From Vreelandella boliviensis LC1 (GTDB taxonomy: Bacteria > Pseudomonadota > Gammaproteobacteria > Pseudomonadales > Halomonadaceae), in the NCBI RefSeq assembly GCF_000236035.1, contig NZ_JH393257.1:542285-575380 (forward strand): a stretch of 33,096 nt of DNA, given 5' to 3'. This document shows positions 27,663 through 33,096 of this stretch, piece by piece (the first letter of the stretch is position 1; every line of letters begins with the position of its first letter). The notes below the pieces were generated by a model. The model made no database searches. It was not told the DNA's origin and worked only from the letters and a program-made list of their open reading frames with translations. Made by a program: the position numbers and the translations under genes.

Positions 27663-28028
27663 TGTCATTGCGAGGATCTTGTGACGCGGCAATCTCGTCC
27701 TGCAGTGGCAAACAAAACCGAGATCGCCGCGCTTCGCTCGCGATGACACTCACCGGTCATTGCGAGGAGCCTGCGACGCGGCAATCTCGTCCTGCGGTGG
27801 CAAACAAAACCGAGATCGCCGCGCTTCGCTCGCGATGACACTCACCGGTCATTGCGAGGAGCCTGCGACGCGGCAATCTCGTCCTGCGGTGGCAAACAAA
27901 ACCGAGATCGCCGCGCTTCGCTCGCGATGACACTCACCGGTCATTGCGAGGAGCCTGCGACGAAGCAATCTCAAGCCTACCCTGAGAACCAACCCCAGAT
28001 TGCTTCACTGCGTTCGCAATGACACCCC
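27663..28028 (+). repeat. Palindromic repeat array B, four tandem 92-bp units
   Basis: Fills most of the 416-bp gap between convergent yigZ and oadB; no gene is seen. Units start at 27663, 27755, 27847 and 27939 with an exact 92-bp period; units 2 and 3 are essentially identical and unit 4 (90 bp) has diverged. Each begins GTCATTGCGAGGAGCCTGCG, continues ACGCGGCAATCTCG, has a loop around TGGCAAACAAAAC, and returns as CGAGATCGCCGCGCTTCGCT then CGCGATGAC, the near-complement of its beginning. Each unit can fold to a roughly 30-bp hairpin. Same family as array A but in the opposite orientation. Confidence 0.92.
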
Positions 28029-28053
28029 TATGTCATTGATGACAGAGGACTAG

Positions 28054-29376
28054 TTAACCAAGATATTTAATCATCACCCCAGCGGCTACCGCCGAACCAA
28101 TGACCCCTGCGACGTTGGGGCCCATGGCATGCATCAACAAAAAGTTATGCGGGTTTGCTTCCAAACCCACTTTGTTGGCAACCCGTGCCGCCATCGGGAC
28201 CGCAGAAACACCCGCAGCGCCGATTAATGGGTTGATGGGCATTTTGCTCATCAGGTTCATCAGCTTGGCCATCAATACCCCAGCGGCCGTGCCGATTCCG
28301 AAGGCGACAATACCCAAACCTAATATCCCCAGCGTCTCAAACGACAGGAAGCTTTCGGCCATCAGCTTGGAGCCCACCGATAGACCGAGGATAATGGTGA
28401 CGATATTGATCAGGGCGTTTTGCGCGGTATCCGATAAGCGTTCAACCACACCACATTCGCGCATCAAATTACCGAAACAGAACATGCCCAGCAGCGGTGC
28501 TGCATCGGGTAGAAACAGCGCGACCAATATCAACAGCACCAGTGGAAAGACCACTTTTTCCAGCTTGGAGACCGGCCGCAGCTGGGTCATCTTAATTTGA
28601 CGCTCTTTCTGGGTGGTCAAAAGTCGCATAATCGGCGGCTGAATCAGCGGCACCAGCGCCATATAGGCGTAAGCGGCCACGGCGATAGCACCCAGCAATT
28701 CCGGTGCCAGCACGCTAGAGACGTAGATGGAAGTCGGGCCATCAGCACCGCCAATAATACCAATGGCGGCGGCCTGATTAAGCGAGAAGTCCATGATCCC
28801 CATCGAGCTTAGCGCTACAGCGCCAAACAGGGTGGCAAAAATACCAAACTGAGCGGCCGCGCCTAAAAACAGCGTGCGTGGGTTGGCCAGCAGCGGGCCG
28901 AAGTCGGTCATGGCGCCCACACCCATAAAGATAATCAGCGGGGCAATACCCGAGGCAATCGCTACACTATAGAAGCTGTAGAGCATGCCGTCGCCGTAAC
29001 CCACATTCATGGCGATATCTTTCGCGGCACGCACCTGATCCGGCGCAGCAGAATCGTGAGCAATCGCTTTTAGCGACTCCCGCCATGCTTCTGCGTTCGA
29101 CAGAGGATCGAGGGTAGCGCCCAACGCCACTCCCATCTGCTGCAACACCGCGGGTTTTGCAACCTCAATCGCTTGGTCTAGCGCTGAAATCGCTAGCCCC
29201 GCTTCGGGGATATTAGCCAGAATGCCGCCAAAGCCAATCGGCACCAGCAGCAGTGGCTCAAACTTCTTATAGATGGCCAGGTAGAGCAGTCCAAGCCCGA
29301 CCAGGATCATAACTGCTTGACCCAGTTCGAGGTTATACAGCCCAGAGCCTTCCCATAACGTTACTAATTTATCCAT
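28054..29376 (-). CDS. oadB: Oxaloacetate decarboxylase beta subunit OadB (Na+ pump)
   Basis: Polytopic inner-membrane subunit of 440 aa that decarboxylates carboxybiotin and couples it to Na+ export. The conserved [14 protein letters not shown] (GGADGPT at 209-215) carries the Asp implicated in Na+ translocation in characterised relatives. Also seen are [45 protein letters not shown] and the C-terminal [20 protein letters not shown]. Residues about 78-125 form a polar stretch ([20 protein letters not shown] and on) that makes the protein slightly longer than the Klebsiella protein. It follows oadA after 10 bp. Its 3' side faces array B, whose palindromes may serve as the terminator. Confidence 0.96.
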   Translation of the reverse strand: MDKLVTLWEGSGLYNLELGQAVMILVGLGLLYLAIYKKFEPLLLVPIGFGGILANIPEAGLAISALDQAIEVAKPAVLQQMGVALGATLDPLSNAEAWRESLKAIAHDSAAPDQVRAAKDIAMNVGYGDGMLYSFYSVAIASGIAPLIIFMGVGAMTDFGPLLANPRTLFLGAAAQFGIFATLFGAVALSSMGIMDFSLNQAAAIGIIGGADGPTSIYVSSVLAPELLGAIAVAAYAYMALVPLIQPPIMRLLTTQKERQIKMTQLRPVSKLEKVVFPLVLLILVALFLPDAAPLLGMFCFGNLMRECGVVERLSDTAQNALINIVTIILGLSVGSKLMAESFLSFETLGILGLGIVAFGIGTAAGVLMAKLMNLMSKMPINPLIGAAGVSAVPMAARVANKVGLEANPHNFLLMHAMGPNVAGVIGSAVAAGVMIKYLG

Positions 29377-29386
29377 TACTGGGCCC

Positions 29387-31201
29387 TTAGAGCTCGATCA
29401 GCGTATCGCCTACGGCTACGCTGTCGCCCTCGCTGACGTTAACCTTAGACACAGTGCCTGCGCTGCTGGCACGCACTTCGGTTTCCATTTTCATCGCTTC
29501 AAGGATGATCACCACATCACCTTCAGCGACTTTTTCGCCGGGACGTACATTGACCTTGAAAATATTACCCGCCAGCGGCGCATCGATGCTTTCTCCACTG
29601 GGCGCAGGCACTTCCTCTTTGTGTGCGTTAGTGCTGGCTGCAGTTTGCTCTTGCACCTCGCCTAACTCGCCACCTTCAGAAACTTCCACCACGAAGGCTT
29701 TGCCATTGAGCTTAACGGTATAGGTTTCCGGGCCGCTGCTAGCGACCGGCGACTTGCTTTCTGCCTTGGCAGGCACCTGCGTAGCCGCCGTTTCAGCTGC
29801 CTGTGGAACAGGCTCAAAGGCATCAGGATTGTCACGGTTCTTAAGGAACTTCAAACCAATCTGTGGAAACAGCGCATAGGTCAGCACGTCATCCACTTCA
29901 CGCTTGCCTTCAGCCAAACGAACACCTTCAGCGCTGGCTTTCTCTTTCAGCTCGATGGCCAGTCTATCCATTTCAGGTGAGAGGTTATCCGCCGGGCGGC
30001 AGGTAATTGGCTCGCCGCCTTCTAATACGCGCTTCTGCAGCTCGGCGTTGAAGGGCGCAGGGGCAGCGCCATATTCACCTTTGAGCAGCGCCTGGACTTC
30101 CTTGGAAATCGACTTGTAGCGCTCGCCCATCATCACGTTCATAACCGCCTGAGTGCCAACGATTTGCGAGGTTGGCGTCACCAGCGGAATAAAGCCTAGA
30201 TCTTCGCGCACGCGGGGAATCTCGCTCAGCACGTCGTCCAGCTTATCGCCCGCGCCCTGCTCTTTCAGCTGGCCTTCCATATTGGTCAGCATGCCGCCTG
30301 GTACCTGAGCAATCAGGATGCGTGAATCAATACCGCGCAGCGAGCCTTCAAAGGCGGCGTACTTCTTACGTACCTCACGGAAGTAACCGGCAATATCTTC
30401 CAGCAGCTCAAGATCCAGGCCGGTATCCCGACCGGTGTCCTTCAGCATTGCCACCACTGACTCGGTGGGGCTGTGGCCATAGGTCATCGACATGGACGAG
30501 ATTGAGGTGTCGACGTTATCGATGCCCGCTTCTACCGCTTTCAAAATAGTCGACGTAGAGAGACCGGTGGTGGCGTGGCAGTGCAGGTGCACCGGAATTG
30601 ATAATTCTTTCTTGAGCCGTGAGACCAAGTCAAACGCCGTGTAGGGCGTCAATAACCCCGCCATATCCTTGATAGCCAATGAATCCGCGCCCAAACCGGC
30701 AATGGTTTTAGCGAGATCGACCCAGCTATCCAGGGTATGTACCGGGCTCACAGTGTAGGAGATAGTGCCCTGGGCGTGACCTTCAACGTTACGCACCGCC
30801 TGAATGGCGCGCTCGAGATTGCGTGGGTCATTCATGGCATCGAAGACGCGGAATACGTCAACACCGTTGGTTTTCGCCCGCTCGACAAACTTATCGACAA
30901 CGTCATCGGCGTAGTGGCGGTAGCCCAGCAGGTTCTGCCCACGCAGTAGCATGGCCTGCGGGGTATTGGGCATGGCCTCTTTTAATGCGCGAATGCGCTC
31001 CCACGGATCTTCACCCAAATAACGGATGCAGGCATCATAGGTCGCCCCACCCCAGGTTTCCAGCGACCAGTAGCCAACGCGATCCAGCTTTTCGGCTATC
31101 GGTAGCATATCGTCCAGGCGCATACGCGTGGCAAATAGCGATTGATGGGCATCGCGCAGCACGACATCGGTAATGCCTAGAGGGCGTTTTATTTCGTTCA
31201 T
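29387..31201 (-). CDS. oadA: Oxaloacetate decarboxylase alpha subunit OadA (biotin carrier)
   Basis: Cytoplasmic carboxyltransferase subunit, 604 aa. The N-terminal TIM-barrel has [19 protein letters not shown] (RDAHQS near 16-21), [48 protein letters not shown] and the metal-binding [10 protein letters not shown] conserved carboxylase domain carries [15 protein letters not shown] and [20 protein letters not shown]. An Ala/Pro-rich linker (about 465-530) leads to the biotinyl domain with [13 protein letters not shown], biotin on Lys571. The ATG at 31201 has only a weak upstream site. It lies 92 bp after oadG, a gap with A/T-rich sequence and no gene, and 10 bp before oadB. Confidence 0.97.
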   Translation of the reverse strand: MNEIKRPLGITDVVLRDAHQSLFATRMRLDDMLPIAEKLDRVGYWSLETWGGATYDACIRYLGEDPWERIRALKEAMPNTPQAMLLRGQNLLGYRHYADDVVDKFVERAKTNGVDVFRVFDAMNDPRNLERAIQAVRNVEGHAQGTISYTVSPVHTLDSWVDLAKTIAGLGADSLAIKDMAGLLTPYTAFDLVSRLKKELSIPVHLHCHATTGLSTSTILKAVEAGIDNVDTSISSMSMTYGHSPTESVVAMLKDTGRDTGLDLELLEDIAGYFREVRKKYAAFEGSLRGIDSRILIAQVPGGMLTNMEGQLKEQGAGDKLDDVLSEIPRVREDLGFIPLVTPTSQIVGTQAVMNVMMGERYKSISKEVQALLKGEYGAAPAPFNAELQKRVLEGGEPITCRPADNLSPEMDRLAIELKEKASAEGVRLAEGKREVDDVLTYALFPQIGLKFLKNRDNPDAFEPVPQAAETAATQVPAKAESKSPVASSGPETYTVKLNGKAFVVEVSEGGELGEVQEQTAASTNAHKEEVPAPSGESIDAPLAGNIFKVNVRPGEKVAEGDVVIILEAMKMETEVRASSAGTVSKVNVSEGDSVAVGDTLIEL

Positions 31202-31293
31202 GGTCTTGGCTCACAGTAATAGAGTTGTAAGTTTGTAGTAAAAATAACAAAAAAACAGTCAAAAGAGGGGTGAAATGAAAAAAATTAAGAAAG

Positions 31294-31551
31294 TTAGCGA
31301 CGCCGCGTTGAGCGGTAACGGTGCACTGCAGCACTGATCGCTGCCATAACCTCGTCACTTTGAGCAGAGGGGACGGAAGATGGCGATGATTTTTTGCCCG
31401 TATCAACAGCGACCGGAACGGGCTGAAAACGCCCAATAAGCTTTGACATCAGCGTAACGCTAATGACCAAAATAGTAAGAAAAACAAACACTACACCCAT
31501 ACCGAGTGCCATCAATGCCAGCCCATCTTGCAATAGTCCTAGATCCTGCAT
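31294..31551 (-). CDS. oadG: Oxaloacetate decarboxylase gamma subunit OadG
   Basis: Small assembly subunit of the Na+ pump, 85 aa. It has one N-terminal membrane segment (LALMALGMGVVFVFLTILVI, about residues 11-35), then the basic TLMSKLIGRF pattern and a soluble, Pro/Ser-rich tail ending in SDEVMAAISAAVHRYRSTRR. This tail with AAISAAVH is typical of OadG in gammaproteobacteria. The ATG at 31551 has AGGAGAG about 8 nt upstream. First gene of oadGAB and divergent from dusC. Confidence 0.92.
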   Translation of the reverse strand: MQDLGLLQDGLALMALGMGVVFVFLTILVISVTLMSKLIGRFQPVPVAVDTGKKSSPSSVPSAQSDEVMAAISAAVHRYRSTRRR

Positions 31552-31699
31552 AAGGCGCTCTCCTGCTTTTCAATTACAGTTCAAGTACTTTTATACGCAC
31601 ATCATTAGGCCAATACGGTGAAAGGCGCTTGGCGCAGTAAGGGGAATACACTAACCTGCCACACCCAGAATAGAATGCAATGGCGCGATAGTGGAAGTC

Positions 31700-32695
31700 A
31701 TGGTTGTTAATTTACTACATAACGGCAGAATCGGCCTAGCCCCGATGGAAGGGGTAATCGACGCCCTGACTCGTGATCTGTTAACCCGTCATGCCGGGTT
31801 CGACTGGACAGTCACCGAGTTTGTCCGCGTTGTCGATGCCCGCCTGCCACCAAGAGTGTTTTATAAGCACTGCCCCGAACTTACGCAACCGCCTGTGGCC
31901 ACACCGAGCGGCATTCCCGTGCATTTACAGCTGCTGGGCTCTGACCCAGCCGCCTTGGCGGCCAACGCGCGCCAGGCGCTTAGCTTAGGCGCAGTAAGCA
32001 TCGACCTTAATTTCGGCTGCCCTGCTAAACTGGTTAACCGGCACGATGGCGGCGCTTCGCTACTCCGCCAGCCTGATCGCGTCTACCAAGCAGTGAAAGC
32101 CGTTCACGACGCTTTAGACGGGGAAATTCCGGTAACCGCCAAGATTCGCCTGGGCTTCGCTAACCGCCGCTTAGCGGTGGCCTGCGCCCAGGCCACCGAA
32201 GCGGGTGGTGCCGCCCAGCTGGTTGTGCATGCGCGCACCCGAGACGAGGGCTACCGCCCTCCGGCGCACTGGGAGTGGATCGGCAAAATTCGCCGCCAGG
32301 TGAGCATTCCGGTTGTCGCCAATGGCGATATCTGGACGCTGGAGGATTACTGGAAAGCCCGCACCCTATCAGGATGTCGTGACGTAATGCTGGGGCGCAG
32401 CGCACTGGCCGACCCTTGGTTAGCGCCACGTATTCGCCACTGGCTGCGAACCGGCGAGCGACTGCCTGAAAGCAGCTGGGCGATGCGCGCCAGCGTGCTT
32501 AAAGAGTACGCCGCCCTACAGCGCCAACAACTGCCAGACCGTGTCGTGGTCTCCCTGGTAAAGCAGTGGCTCGCCCAAATGCGCCAAGGTAGCAGTGAAG
32601 CTGAGCAGAATTTTCAGCGTGTGAAGCGCCTCACCGAGCTAGACCAACTGCTCGATAACCTTGTCGTCGACGAACAGCACGCCGTACTGTCTTAA
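31700..32695 (+). CDS. dusC: tRNA-dihydrouridine(16) synthase DusC
   Basis: FMN enzyme that reduces U16 in tRNA D-loops. It is a DUS-family TIM barrel beginning GRIGLAPMEGVIDALTRDLL. The catalytic-cysteine motif SIDLNFGCPAKLVNRHDGGA distinguishes DusC from DusA/DusB. Others are IPVTAKIRLGF, LVVHARTRDEGY, IPVVANGDIWTLEDY and DVMLGRSALADPWLAPRI, with a helical C-terminal domain. The length of 331 aa is normal. The ATG at 31700 is preferred, having GGAAG close upstream; a GTG at 31691 would add three residues and has no ribosome-binding site. Followed by convergent terminators. Confidence 0.95.
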   Translation: MVVNLLHNGRIGLAPMEGVIDALTRDLLTRHAGFDWTVTEFVRVVDARLPPRVFYKHCPELTQPPVATPSGIPVHLQLLGSDPAALAANARQALSLGAVSIDLNFGCPAKLVNRHDGGASLLRQPDRVYQAVKAVHDALDGEIPVTAKIRLGFANRRLAVACAQATEAGGAAQLVVHARTRDEGYRPPAHWEWIGKIRRQVSIPVVANGDIWTLEDYWKARTLSGCRDVMLGRSALADPWLAPRIRHWLRTGERLPESSWAMRASVLKEYAALQRQQLPDRVVVSLVKQWLAQMRQGSSEAEQNFQRVKRLTELDQLLDNLVVDEQHAVLS

Positions 32696-32737
32696 CCCCT
32701 CTCTCGATCGCACCGACCCAATCAACAGGTAAAAAAA

Positions 32738-32764
32738 AGCGCCCTACCGCAAAGCGGGGGCGCT
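32738..32764 (-). terminator. Intrinsic terminator, minus strand
   Basis: Two stacked stems (AGCGCCC/GGGCGCT outer, CCGC/GCGG inner, loop AAA) are followed on the minus strand by eight T. There is no T-run on the plus strand. It would stop transcripts from the tRNA-Arg genes before they run into dusC. Confidence 0.75.
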
Positions 32765-32836
32765 ACAAACGATCGCAAGACCGGGGCGCGAGCCTTAGCC
32801 GGTCAGGCTATAAATAGACGGTCAGGCTGGAAACAG

Positions 32837-32868
32837 AAAACCCGCTCTCAATAAGAGAGCGGGTTTTT
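32837..32868. terminator. Bidirectional terminator between dusC and tRNA-Arg
   Basis: A perfect 13-bp stem (32837-32849 with 32855-32867), loop AATAA, ends in TTTTT on the plus strand and TTTT on the minus strand. It is therefore a terminator for dusC (+) and for the tRNA gene (-), 6 bp from the tRNA 3' end. Confidence 0.8.
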
Positions 32869-32873
32869 GAATT

Positions 32874-32950
32874 TGGCGCGCCCGGGAGGATTCGAACCTC
32901 CGACCCCCTGATTCGTAGTCAGGTACTCTATCCAGCTGAGCTACGGGCGC
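32874..32950 (-). tRNA. tRNA-Arg (anticodon ACG)
   Basis: A 77-nt tRNA with encoded CCA. The acceptor arm GCGCCCG pairs with CGGGCGC. The D arm is of the GTAGCTCAGCTGGATAGAG type, the anticodon stem-loop CTGACTACGAATCAG carries ACG (A34 becomes inosine to read CGU/CGC/CGA), and the T arm is GGAGGTTCGAATCCTCC. It is close to E. coli tRNA-Arg(ACG). A second identical-looking copy begins 111 bp upstream on the same strand. Confidence 0.97.
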
Positions 32951-33061
32951 GTAATATTTCTGTAAACGTTTACTTTTACTGCTACTAGTATCAACGCAGG
33001 CACTGTTAAGCGCCACTAGCCTTAATCTAAACTAACATTAAGTACAGTCAGTATAAGAAGG

Positions 33062-33096
33062 TGGCGCGCCCGGGAGGATTCGAACCTCCGACCCCC
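33062..33096 (-). tRNA. tRNA-Arg (ACG), second copy, cut by window edge
   Basis: The visible 3' 35 nt (T arm, acceptor 3' strand, discriminator G and CCA) are identical to the complete tRNA-Arg at 32874-32950. The anticodon lies outside the window, so ACG is inferred from that identity. The two copies are probably one tandem transcript. The 111 bp between them hold a GTAAACGTTTAC palindrome (32962-32973) and nothing else recognised. Confidence 0.85.

Noticed and set aside
27562..27753. Small frames through repeat array B, and similarly 10413-10888 through array A
   Set aside because: Their peptides are translations of the palindromic repeat (CHCEERSDAAI and IARSEATRQS types), not proteins.
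27663..28028. CRISPR array
   Set aside because: The 92-bp units are contiguous and nearly identical throughout, with no unique spacers, no short direct repeat and no cas genes.
32962..32973. GTAAACGTTTAC perfect palindrome as an operator
   Set aside because: A 12-bp palindrome alone between two tRNA copies; no second site and no gene start nearby to regulate.
32822..33016. 64-codon reading frame across the tRNA-Arg gene (contains VAQLDRVPDYESGGRRFESS)
   Set aside because: This is the well-known spurious translation of tRNA sequence; the strand carries the tRNA itself.

Overview
The window is a compact chromosomal segment from a gammaproteobacterium, most likely a moderately halophilic Halomonadaceae (Halomonas/Vreelandella type). 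This rests on gene content and order: smc-zipA-ligA next to a complete System I cytochrome c maturation (ccm) operon, a sodium-pumping oxaloacetate decarboxylase (oadGAB), and yciO, rnm and yciI homologues close together. It also rests on acidic proteins and moderate-to-high GC. It is core chromosome: no transposase, integrase, phage or CRISPR locus was seen.

Layout. (1) 1-6140 is an arginine and phosphate block: the 5' part of argA (-), a PiT phosphate transporter with its PhoU-like partner (-), a divergent CYTH triphosphatase-like protein (+), a voltage-gated K+ channel (+) and a periplasmic HAD acid phosphatase (-). (2) 6141-10435 holds yciO and rnm (-), then yciI and mnmC (+). (3) 10445-10762 is a palindromic repeat array between convergent genes. 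(4) 10782-26409 is a long minus-strand block transcribed ccmABCDEFGHI, then smc, zipA, ligA and yheU. (5) 26410-27637 is a small plus-strand operon: a LexA/UmuD-like (S24) protein that lacks its catalytic serine, followed by yigZ. It is preceded by two tandem SOS-box-like operators. (6) 27663-28028 is a second palindromic repeat array, four 92-bp units, again between convergent genes. (7) 28054-31551 is oadGAB (-). (8) 31700-33096 is dusC (+), convergent terminators and two tandem tRNA-Arg(ACG) genes (-), the second cut by the window edge.

How the genes work together. CcmA-I export heme and attach it to apocytochromes c. The genes overlap or nearly touch and run on towards smc (chromosome organisation), zipA (Z-ring anchoring) and ligA (DNA ligation). 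OadGAB couples oxaloacetate decarboxylation to Na+ export, which suits a salt-loving organism. MnmC, DusC and tRNA-Arg concern tRNA maturation.

Most unusual signals: the doubled SOS operator in front of a catalytically dead S24 protein coupled to yigZ; five perfect DnaA boxes (TTATCCACA) within 4.8 kb in and around mnmC; two copies of one palindromic repeat family in opposite orientation, each between convergent genes, bracketing 17 kb; two unrelated 14-bp tandem repeats; and a ZipA nearly twice the usual length with an added charged coiled coil.
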